A stretch of DNA of 7,963 nucleotides from Deltaproteobacteria bacterium (GCA_026388595.1 JAPLJM010000386.1:1-7963), one strand, 5' to 3'; numbered from the stretch's first letter, positions 1 through 6,891 are shown. A program made the numbers and translations. Notes: generated by a model not told the origin, from the letters alone.

Positions 1-62
1 AATATATATGCTCATTCGAGTAGGCGTGCTTTTCTGAATATTTCAGTCTGAATACTCGATGC

Positions 63-103
63 CCAGGATCTCTTGAACAGAAAAGGTATTGGCCCTATCC
101 TGG
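63..103. repeat. Inverted repeat around a candidate promoter
   Basis: CCAGGAT at 63-69 is exactly complementary to ATCCTGG at 97-103, with 27 bp between the arms. The right arm overlaps the candidate -10 hexamer and the left arm lies just upstream of the -35, so it could be an operator. Seven-base arms at this distance can also occur by chance. No regulator gene is visible nearby. Confidence 0.25.
73..101 (+). promoter_or_regulatory. Candidate sigma70-type promoter upstream of the aldo/keto reductase
   Basis: TTGAAC (73-78) and TATCCT (96-101) are separated by exactly 17 bp, each matching the consensus at four of six positions. Transcription would start near base 108 and leave a leader of about 80 nt before the ATG at 190. 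If this is the promoter, the in-frame TTG at 73 cannot be the translation start, which agrees with the Tat signal beginning at 190. The match is only moderate and the sequence before base 1 is unseen, so a promoter further upstream is possible. Confidence 0.35.
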
Positions 104-189
104 CTGCCACATCATGCGGATTCAAAACGCCGACAAAGGTATGGTGTATAGGACGGTGTTGTTTTTACAAGACAGATAGGGTGAGTGAA

Positions 190-1335
190 ATGAATCGGAG
201 AGAATTTTTAAAAATTAGTGTGGCAGGGACCACTTCGGCTTTGCTTGGGTGGGAAGGCGTCGCCGGCGCCATCCAGATTGCGTCATCGGAATCCTTCGTC
301 TTTCCCGCGCCTGTCTATCGCACGCTGGGTCGCACCGGACTGAAGATCACGATGATCAGCTTCGGGGCGATGCTGACACCTGAAGCGGAGGTGATGCGGG
401 TCGCCTTTGATCATGGCGTCAATTATGTCGACACGGCAAGGCGCTACATGGGCGGCAAGAATGAGGAAATCGTCGCCAGGGCCTTGCAGGGAAAGCGTGA
501 TAAAGTATACGTGGCGACGAAGACAGCAGCGAAATCGAAACAAGACGTTTTCAAGGATGTCGAAACCAGCCTGAAGGCGCTGGAGACAGACTACGTCGAT
601 GTGATCCAACTCCATAATATCACCGGCAAGGATGATCGGATGTTGAGCCCGGAGATTCGGGAAGCCCTCGTCAGACTGCGAGAACAGGGTAAAGTGCGTT
701 TCTTCGGCGTGACCACCCACAAGAATGAAGCAGAGGTGCTCCACGCGCTCGTAGATGATAAGGCCCGGTTTTTTGACACGGTCCTCGTGAAATTCAACTT
801 CAAGAGTGACGCGGCCACAACGCAGGCCATTGCCAGGGCCGCCCAGGCCAACATCGGGGTCATTGCCATGAAGACGCAAGCCGGGGGTTACGAAACGGAT
901 GCCCTGGGTCCGTTCAGTCCCCACCAGGCAGCCCTTAAATGGGTTCTCCAGAACAGGCATATCACCGCAGCGATCCCCGGCATGAGAGACATATCGCATC
1001 TCCGGGAAGACATCGCGGTGATGGGGATGAAATTCGGGTATCTTGACCATCTCATCCTGAAACAATACGGGGCTGCCGTCCAGCCCTACTACTGCCACTT
1101 CTGTGGAAAGTGCGAAGCAACCTGCCCGTATGATGTTGAAATCAGCACCATTAACCGCAGCTTGATGTATGCAGAAGCTTATCGGAGCGATGCCCTCGCC
1201 CAATCCACATACCGTCAGATCCCTGTGTCCTCATCAGCTTCCGTATGTCTGAGCTGTTCAGAATGTGTTGCTAAATGTGTTAACGGTCTCGATATATCTG
1301 TGAAGATGGCGCGGGCCAGAAAATTACTCGCATAA
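190..1335 (+). CDS. Tat-exported aldo/keto reductase with two C-terminal [4Fe-4S] motifs
   Basis: This 381-residue protein is an aldo/keto reductase of the Fe-S-containing subgroup. It begins MNRREFLK, a twin-arginine (Tat) motif, followed by a short hydrophobic stretch ending in AGA near residue 27, so it is predicted to be exported folded with its cofactors. The AKR catalytic tetrad is intact: D81 and Y86 (NYVDTARRY), K111 (VATK) and H142 (IQLHN). The late-barrel IPG motif is at residues 262-264. Two ferredoxin-like motifs close the protein, C302/C305/C308/C312 followed by Pro, and C353/C356/C359/C363 without the Pro. The frame is open from a TTG at 73, but the ATG at 190 has an AGGGTGA ribosome site about 6 nt upstream and puts the Tat motif at the N-terminus, so I chose it. 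The next gene follows after 48 bp, suggesting an operon. The substrate cannot be read from the sequence. AKR fold and clusters are secure; export is likely. Confidence 0.93.
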   Translation: MNRREFLKISVAGTTSALLGWEGVAGAIQIASSESFVFPAPVYRTLGRTGLKITMISFGAMLTPEAEVMRVAFDHGVNYVDTARRYMGGKNEEIVARALQGKRDKVYVATKTAAKSKQDVFKDVETSLKALETDYVDVIQLHNITGKDDRMLSPEIREALVRLREQGKVRFFGVTTHKNEAEVLHALVDDKARFFDTVLVKFNFKSDAATTQAIARAAQANIGVIAMKTQAGGYETDALGPFSPHQAALKWVLQNRHITAAIPGMRDISHLREDIAVMGMKFGYLDHLILKQYGAAVQPYYCHFCGKCEATCPYDVEISTINRSLMYAEAYRSDALAQSTYRQIPVSSSASVCLSCSECVAKCVNGLDISVKMARARKLLA

Positions 1336-1383
1336 GGGAATCGGCAACAGGCAAGGTCATTTTCGGCGGGGAAGGGAAAAGCA

Positions 1384-2316
1384 TTGATAAGATTCAAGAT
1401 TATCCATGTCATCATGATCGGTATGATTGCCATGACCCTGATGGCGAAAATTCCCCTGTGGGCCGATGACAATCTCATGAAAAATGTTTTGCCCCTGCCG
1501 GGATTTGCTGAGGACTGGACAGCAAAGGACCCATTAAATTTCTACGACAGGGAAACGCTGTTCGAGCATATCAATGGCGAAGCAGAACTTTATATCCCCT
1601 ATGGTTTTGACATGCTCGCCACCGTAACCTATGTGAACAGGTCGAACCCGGATGTGTGGCTTATCGCTGACGTTTACAGAATGGGATCTCTGCTCGATGC
1701 CTTCGGGATCTACGCGAATTACCGCCGGGCGAAGGCGGCGGGCGTTCCGTTCGGCGCAGATGGATTTATATTGCCTTCTCAGTTGATGTTCTATCAGGAC
1801 CGGTATTTTGTCAGACTCCAGGTTACAGGTGCGACCAGCCTTCAACAGAAGATCTACCTGGCTTGTGGCCGGGCGATTGCACATAAGCTTCCGAAAGACG
1901 AAAGGAGGCCTCGAGAGCTGGAGATGGTGCGCATACCGGCGCTGGTGCCCGGAAGCGAGCGGTACATCCCGCAAAGCCTCCTCGGCTATGCCTTTTTCCG
2001 GCGCGGGGTTAGCGCCGATGCCGTCCTGGAAGGCAAACCGATGCAGATCTTCGTCGTCATGAGTGATGATCAAGCGGCTGCGCGGAAAGCCTTTGCTCAA
2101 TACCGTTCCTACCTGATGGCGGAAGGCCGGGACCTTCAAGTAACGGCGTCATTGGATCTCAGCGCCTTAACCGCCATCGATCCCTTGTACGGGGGGGTGG
2201 TTGCGGAGCAAACCGGCAGTTACATTATTGGCGTCATCAGAGTGAACGATATTTCTGCCGCAAAGCAAATAATCGAACAGATGCGAGCACGAATGGGCGG
2301 TCGCAAAAGTCCTTGA
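1384..2316 (+). CDS. Secreted DUF6599-like protein of unknown function
   Basis: This 310-residue protein has an N-terminal signal peptide: R3 and K5, a hydrophobic core over residues 6-21, and a likely cleavage after A27 (PLWA, then DD). The mature part resembles the DUF6599 family, with FEHINGEAELYIPYGF at about residues 60-75 and YRMGSLLDAFGIY at about 98-110. I recognise these by recall of the family, not by a search. No enzymatic motif, cysteine pair or further membrane span is evident, and there is no lipobox cysteine. The start is a TTG preceded by a strong GGGGAAGGG ribosome site; it is preferred to the in-frame ATG codons downstream because it supplies the basic residues a signal peptide needs. 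The gene follows the Tat-exported aldo/keto reductase by 48 bp on the same strand, so the two products probably share a compartment and perhaps a process. The function is unknown. Confidence 0.85.
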   Translation: MIRFKIIHVIMIGMIAMTLMAKIPLWADDNLMKNVLPLPGFAEDWTAKDPLNFYDRETLFEHINGEAELYIPYGFDMLATVTYVNRSNPDVWLIADVYRMGSLLDAFGIYANYRRAKAAGVPFGADGFILPSQLMFYQDRYFVRLQVTGATSLQQKIYLACGRAIAHKLPKDERRPRELEMVRIPALVPGSERYIPQSLLGYAFFRRGVSADAVLEGKPMQIFVVMSDDQAAARKAFAQYRSYLMAEGRDLQVTASLDLSALTAIDPLYGGVVAEQTGSYIIGVIRVNDISAAKQIIEQMRARMGGRKSP

Positions 2317-2389
2317 TTCCCCTTCTAAGATCAGATAGACACGGATGCCTTTTTAACCTCATTACAACCCCATTCATACAAGGAGCAGC

Positions 2390-4684
2390 ATGAACGAATT
2401 TCGATACGGAAAGATTGCCCACGAACTCAACATAACGCCTGTGCAGGTCCAGGCGACTGCCCAGCTGCTCGAAGAGGCGGCGACGGTCCCCTTTATTGCC
2501 CGCTACCGGAAAGAGATGACCGGCTCCCTGGATGAAGTTGTAATAACGGCAATTCGGGATCGCCTTATCCAATTGGAAGAGCTTGAAAGCCGTCGTGAGG
2601 CCATCTTAAAATCATTGACGGAACGAGATCTCCTGACGGACGAGCTGCAGATAAGGATAGCAGAAGCGCAGACACTGGCAATCCTGGAAGACATTTACCT
2701 TCCCTTCCGGCCGAAACGAAGGACGCGGGCAGCCATTGCTCGGGAAAAGGGACTGGAACCTCTGGCAGTAAAAATATTCTCCCAAGACGATATGGACCTG
2801 ACGGCATCGGCTGCAACATTTATCGATGCGGAAAAAGGTGTTGAATCTGTGGAGGATGCACTTGCAGGGGCGCGGGACATCATCGCCGAGTGGGTCAATG
2901 AAGATCAGGAAGCCAGGGCGCGGCTTCGGGAGCTGTTTTTTAATAAAAGTACGATCCGCTCGCATGTCATTCCAGGGAAGGAGGCAAGCGGGATTAAATA
3001 CAAGGATTACTATGATTGGGAAGAGCCCATCTCTTCTGCCCGGTCACACCGGATTCTGGCCATACGCCGAGGCGAACAAGAGGAATTCCTGATTTTTCGT
3101 ATTTCACCACCGGAAGAAACGGCACTGGCTATCCTGGAAAACCTCTTTGTCAGAGAAACGACAGCGTCTGCAAACCAGGTCAAAATCGCTGTTCATGACA
3201 GCTTCAAGCGCCTCTTGTCCGGCTCCATGGAAACGGAAGTTCGCCTCGCCACCAAGGAAAAAGCCGATGAAGAGGCCATCCGGGTGTTTGCTGATAATCT
3301 GCGCCAGCTGCTCTTGTCTCCTCCATTGGGCCAGAAGTCGGTCCTGGCGATTGATCCCGGATTCAGGACAGGCTGTAAGGTTGCATGCCTGGATCGTCAG
3401 GGCAAACTGCTTCATCATGAAACAGTCTATCCCCTGCTGTCTGAAAAAGCCCGTCAGGATGCAGCGAAAGCCATCCGGCAATTATGTGGTCGATTGCATC
3501 TTGAAGCGATTGCTGTTGGCAATGGAACGGGCGGACGTGAAACAGAGGCATTTCTGCGGGCGATCGGACTTCCCGAAGAGATCCAAATCGTCATGGTCAA
3601 TGAAAGCGGAGCGTCTGTCTATTCCGCCTCCAAGGCAGCTCGTGAAGAGTTTCCAGATCACGACATCACGGTTCGCGGCGGTGTATCCATTGGCCGTCGC
3701 CTGATGGACCCCCTGGCGGAGCTGGTCAAGATAGAGCCCAAGGCCATTGGTGTTGGTCAGTATCAGCATGACGTAGACCAAAAAGAGCTGAAGCAGTGCC
3801 TTGATGATGTCGTCATCAGTTGTGTCAACGCTGTCGGTGTCGAGGTCAATACCGCCAGCGCCCAACTGCTATCTTATGTTTCGGGACTGGGACCCTCCCT
3901 TGCTGAAAACATCGTAAAGCACCGCGATGATCATGGCCCCTTCTGTTCTCGTGAGGAGCTGAAAAAGGTCCGTCGTCTCGGACCAAAGGCATTTGAACAG
4001 GCGGCAGGATTCCTCCGGGTTAGAGATGCTCCCTATCCTCTGGATGCCAGCGCAGTCCATCCGGAAAGTTACCCGATCGTAGAAAAAATGGCCCGTGATC
4101 AGGGCTGTTCCGTCAGCGACCTGATTCAGGACGAAGCATCGCGGAAACGGATAGAATTGGAAAAATATGCGACTGATAAGGTTGGTCTTCCCACATTAAG
4201 GGATATCATGGCTGAGCTGGCCAAGCCGGGGCGAGATCCACGCCAGCAATTCGAAAATGTTGTCTTTGCCGAAGGGATTGAGAAGATCGGTGATGTGATT
4301 CCAGGAATGAAGATTCCCGGTGTCGTGACGAACATCACGGCGTTTGGCGCTTTTGTTGATATCGGTGTGCATCAGGATGGTCTTGTCCATCTCAGTGAAC
4401 TGGCGGATGGATTCGTGAAGTCTCCCAAGGATGTCGTCAAGGTTAATCAGAAAGTGGAAGTAACCGTCCTGGCCGTTGATCTGGAAAGAAACCGGATTTC
4501 CCTGTCTATGAAGAAAACGCCGGCTTTGAAGACTGACAAACCAGTCCCTTCAGAGGACAGCGACCGGAAAGTGAGGGATGATAAACCCCGGCTGAAGCGG
4601 GTTGAAATCAGGCCTGCCAAGGAAGCTCAGAAACCGTTCAACAATCCGTTTGCTGATGCTTTTCATCACCCGAGGGGGAAATAA
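2390..4684 (+). CDS. tex: Tex, RNA-binding transcription accessory protein with S1 domain
   Basis: This 764-residue protein is full length for Tex (E. coli YhgF is about 770). Domains in order are: the helical Tex N-terminal region (about 5-190, with the typical VPFIARYRKE segment); a YqgF/RNase H-like domain beginning at the strand with IDPGFRTG (D322); helix-hairpin-helix repeats from about residue 494 (YVSGLGPSLAENIV, then VRRLGPKAFEQ); and an S1 RNA-binding domain at about 634-709 (ITAFGAFVDIGVHQDGLVH). A basic and acidic linker and a tail with NPFADAF finish the protein. Tex binds nucleic acid through the S1 domain and affects transcription and stress physiology in several bacteria; its molecular role is less settled. 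The start ATG has an AAGGAG site 4-5 nt upstream. It lies 73 bp after the preceding gene with no clear terminator or promoter between, so co-transcription is possible. The last 47 bp overlap a convergent gene. Confidence 0.97.
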   Translation: MNEFRYGKIAHELNITPVQVQATAQLLEEAATVPFIARYRKEMTGSLDEVVITAIRDRLIQLEELESRREAILKSLTERDLLTDELQIRIAEAQTLAILEDIYLPFRPKRRTRAAIAREKGLEPLAVKIFSQDDMDLTASAATFIDAEKGVESVEDALAGARDIIAEWVNEDQEARARLRELFFNKSTIRSHVIPGKEASGIKYKDYYDWEEPISSARSHRILAIRRGEQEEFLIFRISPPEETALAILENLFVRETTASANQVKIAVHDSFKRLLSGSMETEVRLATKEKADEEAIRVFADNLRQLLLSPPLGQKSVLAIDPGFRTGCKVACLDRQGKLLHHETVYPLLSEKARQDAAKAIRQLCGRLHLEAIAVGNGTGGRETEAFLRAIGLPEEIQIVMVNESGASVYSASKAAREEFPDHDITVRGGVSIGRRLMDPLAELVKIEPKAIGVGQYQHDVDQKELKQCLDDVVISCVNAVGVEVNTASAQLLSYVSGLGPSLAENIVKHRDDHGPFCSREELKKVRRLGPKAFEQAAGFLRVRDAPYPLDASAVHPESYPIVEKMARDQGCSVSDLIQDEASRKRIELEKYATDKVGLPTLRDIMAELAKPGRDPRQQFENVVFAEGIEKIGDVIPGMKIPGVVTNITAFGAFVDIGVHQDGLVHLSELADGFVKSPKDVVKVNQKVEVTVLAVDLERNRISLSMKKTPALKTDKPVPSEDSDRKVRDDKPRLKRVEIRPAKEAQKPFNNPFADAFHHPRGK

Positions 4685-5195
4685 CAGCACAACCGGCGAC
4701 AACCGTACGCAATATCTCGGAAACGACCGCCTTGTGTTCTATCATCACGAGTTTGATCCTGCTGTCTTTACCGGTGATCAAATGACCCAGGGCGCTGCCG
4801 TCGATATCCAGACGACATCCGAGCAGCCTGGGGGCGTGCGCCTGTAAGAGATTTTCTATGTGCCTGTAAAACCGCTCGGCGCCATCGTTGGAAAACAAAA
4901 GAAGCCTTGATATCCGATCTCCATAGGGGGTCCCCATGCGCTCCCGGACACCCGCAATCCCTTTTCTTTCACTTGCCAGCTTATCAGAAATGGCTTCGAA
5001 TCCGCATCGCACCTGGCCCCTGAACCTGGCTGTCTGGAGCACTTTTTTCAGCGGATCTACCATCGTGATCATGGGGACATCAAAGTCACCGCCAGACCAG
5101 AGTTTTACCATATGGGCCATCAAGGCCTGACGAACGGTCTCGGCAATGCCCTCAGCTTCCAACTGTCTGGGAAACCGGATATCCTGCAGCCTCAT
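4638..5195 (-). CDS. Conserved-looking soluble protein of unknown function, 185 aa
   Basis: I cannot assign a function to this 185-residue product. It has no signal peptide or membrane span and reads as a mixed alpha/beta soluble protein. Segments that look constrained are WSGGDFDVPMITMVDP (residues 33-48), GVRERMGTPYGDRISRLL (82-99) followed by FSNDGAERFYRHIE (101-114), LLGCRLDID (124-132), and IKLVMIEHK (147-155). I have a vague memory of similar hypothetical proteins in anaerobic deltaproteobacteria, which I cannot verify. The ATG at 5195 is preceded on this strand by GATGAGG with about 8 nt spacing, which supports the start. The stop falls inside the 3' end of tex, giving a 47-bp tail-to-tail overlap; the last residues, after about 170, are probably a poorly conserved tail. 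It appears to be monocistronic. The competing plus-strand frame at 4936-5130 is short and lacks protein-like character. Confidence 0.8.
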   Translation of the reverse strand: MRLQDIRFPRQLEAEGIAETVRQALMAHMVKLWSGGDFDVPMITMVDPLKKVLQTARFRGQVRCGFEAISDKLASERKGIAGVRERMGTPYGDRISRLLLFSNDGAERFYRHIENLLQAHAPRLLGCRLDIDGSALGHLITGKDSRIKLVMIEHKAVVSEILRTVVAGCAVISPSGDEKHQQTDC

Positions 5196-5274
5196 GTGAC
5201 GTACCTCATCGTTGATATTCTAAGAAGGACATCCCCTTACCATATATTTATTGTCCTATCCTAAAACTAAATCT

Positions 5275-5402
5275 GGCGGCGACCTAAAAAATCCGGATGC
5301 TGCGTTGCGCCGCATCCAACCTCATTGCGGCGTACGCCAATGTACGCCTCATTCCTCAGGATTTTCGCGCCTGGCCTGCGGAACTTTTTAAGGAGCCGTC
5401 CC
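5275..5402. repeat. MITE/REP-like palindromic element, about 128 bp
   Basis: The ends form imperfect inverted repeats: 5275-5300 (GGCGGC, CC, AAAAAA, CCGG, GC) matches the reverse complement of 5373-5402 with a few mismatches and small gaps. Inside are two strong hairpins. Bases 5295-5317 form a 10-bp stem with one mismatch and a TTG loop; GGCGTAC at 5329-5335 pairs perfectly with GTACGCC at 5342-5348 across a 6-nt loop. GGCGTACGCC at 5329-5338 is also self-complementary. No transposase is encoded. The layout resembles multicopy palindromic repeats I recall from Desulfobacterota genomes, whose ends contain a TTTTTA-GAGCCGTC-like sequence. A plus-strand frame of about 60 codons across it is almost certainly spurious. 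A copy elsewhere in this genome would confirm it; the window holds only one full copy. Confidence 0.6.
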
Positions 5403-5440
5403 AGTTTCAAGGTTTTTTACCAATTGTTAAGAGCCCGTCA

Positions 5441-5453
5441 GATCCCTGGGATC
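5441..5453. promoter_or_regulatory. Perfect 13-bp palindrome upstream of the permease promoter
   Basis: GATCCCTGGGATC is a perfect inverted repeat of 6-bp arms around a single central T. It ends 24 bp upstream of the -35 hexamer at 5478, a position where an activator or repressor dimer could bind. It matches no regulator site that I know with confidence. Function is inferred only from symmetry and position. Confidence 0.35.
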
Positions 5454-5477
5454 ACGTTACCGTTCGAGCATTTCCCG

Positions 5478-5506
5478 TTGACCCCTGACTTTCTTTAACC
5501 TATAGT
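5478..5506 (+). promoter_or_regulatory. Sigma70-type promoter for the DUF401 permease
   Basis: TTGACC (5478-5483) and TATAGT (5501-5506) are separated by the optimal 17 bp, each matching the consensus at five of six positions. The predicted transcription start is near 5513, giving a leader of about 46 nt before the ATG at 5559. It is the best promoter match I found in the window and indicates that the permease is transcribed on its own. Confidence 0.7.
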
Positions 5507-5511
5507 AGCGA

Positions 5512-5523
5512 TCTGCAGGCAGA
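5512..5523. promoter_or_regulatory. Operator-like inverted repeat at the predicted transcription start
   Basis: TCTGC at 5512-5516 pairs with GCAGA at 5519-5523 around a 2-bp centre, starting 5 bp after the -10 hexamer. A dimeric repressor bound here would block initiation at the permease promoter; alternatively it could be a small 5' leader hairpin. With 5-bp arms, chance is a real possibility. Confidence 0.25.
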
Positions 5524-5558
5524 GATGCCGTGAATCAGGGCTTCGACAGGAACAGATC

Positions 5559-6863
5559 ATGGATTGGCTTTTACATGTCCCGGCTTATGTCAAGGTGGGA
5601 AGTTCGTTCTTGGGAATATTGCTGCTGTACCGGTTGAGGGTGCCGCTGGGCGTCGCGATCCTTACTTTCTCGACATTGCTGACACTGTGGACCGGTACAG
5701 GGGTCGATGGCCTTCGTTATCAGATCAACAGCTTTGTCCTGCCTCAGAATTATCTCCTTCCCCTGATCATCCTGCTGCTGCTGTTTTTCAGTGACTCCCT
5801 GAACAAGACAGGCCGGATGGATCGCACCATCGCTGCATTAAAATCATGGTTGAAAAACAAGCATCTGATTCTGGCCGGGCTGCCCGCCCTGGTGGGCCTG
5901 CTCCCCATGCCGGCCGGCGCCCTTTTCTCGGCGCCCTTTGTGGACGCCGTTGATCAGGGTCAGGAAATCGAACCGCCCCTGAAGGTTGCCATCAATTACT
6001 GGTTCCGCCACATCTGGGAGTACTGGTGGCCGCTGTATCCCGGTGTTATCCTGGCCATGCAGTATTCGGGACTTTCGGCGGTCAAGTTTTTTTTCATCCA
6101 GATGCCCTTTACCCTTGCGGCGGTCCTGGGCGGGTATCTCTTTATTCTGAGAAAGGTCAAAAGACTCGATGATCATCATGAGAACGAAGGACATCTGGAC
6201 GCCGCCGCTGTCCTTTCCGCCCTGGGCCCGATTGGGCTGTTGGTGCTCATCTCCCTCGTGGGCTCGGCGCTGTTACCCCTGATCGGCGTAGAAGGGACAT
6301 TGGCCAACCTGATCGCCATGGTTGTGGGACTCGTGGCGGCCCTTGCTGCGGTTTTTACCGGCCATGCTTCGGCCTTTGGTTCCACGATGCTTATGTTAAA
6401 ACGGTCAGATACATGGTTGATGATCGTTCTGGTGATCGGTATCCAGACATTTGCCGCGGCGCTTTCCTGCCCTGTCGATGATGCAGGATCAACCCTGATC
6501 ACCGGCATGCGGGACGAGCTCATCCGGACCGGTATACCGCTGATCATGGTCATCATGCTGATTCCATTCATCTCCGGCATGGTCACTGGCGTGGCTTTCG
6601 GTTTTGTCGGCGCCAGCTTTCCCATTGTCTTTGCCCTCGTAGGCCCTGATCCCTCCGCGGCTGTCGCGGCAGCGACGACCGCCTTTGCCTATACCTTCGG
6701 CTACATGGGGATGATGCTGTCTCCCATGCATGCCTGCTTTGTCGTGACCGCCGAATACTTCAAGACATCCATCTTCAGCGCCTACCGCTATATCATCGGT
6801 CCGGCATTCGTCATTCTGTTGGCGTCCATTTTATTGTCCGCACTTTATTATAATATCTTCTGA
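5559..6863 (+). CDS. DUF401-type polytopic membrane transporter
   Basis: This 434-residue, strongly hydrophobic inner-membrane protein has roughly ten or more predicted spans. It matches what I recall of the DUF401 family, uncharacterised integral membrane proteins that look related to GntP/CitMHS-like ion-transporter permeases. The first half has GLLPMPAGALFSAP (about residues 113-126), a hairpin-type motif where such permeases bind substrate, followed by the conserved NYWFRHIWEYWWPLYPG (146-162). The second half has a matching set: HASAFGSTM, GFVGASFPIVFAL, and LSPMHACFVVTAEYF starting near 387. This is consistent with the usual two-halves, inverted-repeat architecture. A charged, His-rich cytoplasmic loop (about 200-215) separates the halves. 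An organic-anion or gluconate/citrate-like substrate is conceivable, but nothing here fixes it. The ATG has an ACAGGAA site 7 nt upstream. It has its own promoter and no same-strand partner gene, so no metabolic context narrows the substrate. Confidence 0.88.
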   Translation: MDWLLHVPAYVKVGSSFLGILLLYRLRVPLGVAILTFSTLLTLWTGTGVDGLRYQINSFVLPQNYLLPLIILLLLFFSDSLNKTGRMDRTIAALKSWLKNKHLILAGLPALVGLLPMPAGALFSAPFVDAVDQGQEIEPPLKVAINYWFRHIWEYWWPLYPGVILAMQYSGLSAVKFFFIQMPFTLAAVLGGYLFILRKVKRLDDHHENEGHLDAAAVLSALGPIGLLVLISLVGSALLPLIGVEGTLANLIAMVVGLVAALAAVFTGHASAFGSTMLMLKRSDTWLMIVLVIGIQTFAAALSCPVDDAGSTLITGMRDELIRTGIPLIMVIMLIPFISGMVTGVAFGFVGASFPIVFALVGPDPSAAVAAATTAFAYTFGYMGMMLSPMHACFVVTAEYFKTSIFSAYRYIIGPAFVILLASILLSALYYNIF

Positions 6864-6891
6864 TTCGCCGTTTTTTCCCCACCGCGCAGGC

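Noticed and set aside
34..46. Small inverted repeat CTGAA-TAT-TTCAG near the left edge
   Set aside because: Five-base AT-rich arms with no T-run; too weak to call a terminator of an unseen upstream gene.
73..189. N-terminal extension of the aldo/keto reductase from a TTG at 73
   Set aside because: The added 39 residues are Cys-rich and not protein-like, would bury the Tat motif, and overlap a candidate promoter. The ATG at 190 has its own ribosome site.
283..1203. 306-codon antisense frame across the aldo/keto reductase
   Set aside because: It mirrors a well-supported gene with intact catalytic and Fe-S motifs. Its translation shows no domain, and long antisense frames are common opposite GC-rich genes.
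1534..2139. 201-codon antisense frame across the DUF6599-like gene
   Set aside because: No family resemblance, and no convincing ribosome site considered against the clear sense gene with a signal peptide.
2317..2389. Possible promoter or terminator between the DUF6599-like gene and tex
   Set aside because: The best hexamers have poor spacing and low matches, and no stem followed by a T-run is present. I leave the operon question open.
3147..3704. 185-codon plus-strand frame inside tex
   Set aside because: It lies within the Tex YqgF-like region in another frame, and its translation is rich in Ser, Arg and Pro without motifs.
5226..5257. AGGACA/TGTCCT inverted repeat upstream of the minus-strand unknown gene
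   Set aside because: Six-base arms 20 bp apart in an AT-rich stretch. No convincing promoter elements accompany it, so it is probably chance.
5297..5488. 63-codon plus-strand frame in the gap before the permease
   Set aside because: It runs across the palindromic repeat and into the promoter. Such frames are usual artefacts of this kind of element, and there is no good ribosome site.
6176..6625. 149-codon antisense frame within the permease
   Set aside because: The sense strand encodes clear transmembrane segments and paired motifs. The antisense product is a Thr/Ser/Pro/Ile-rich shadow.
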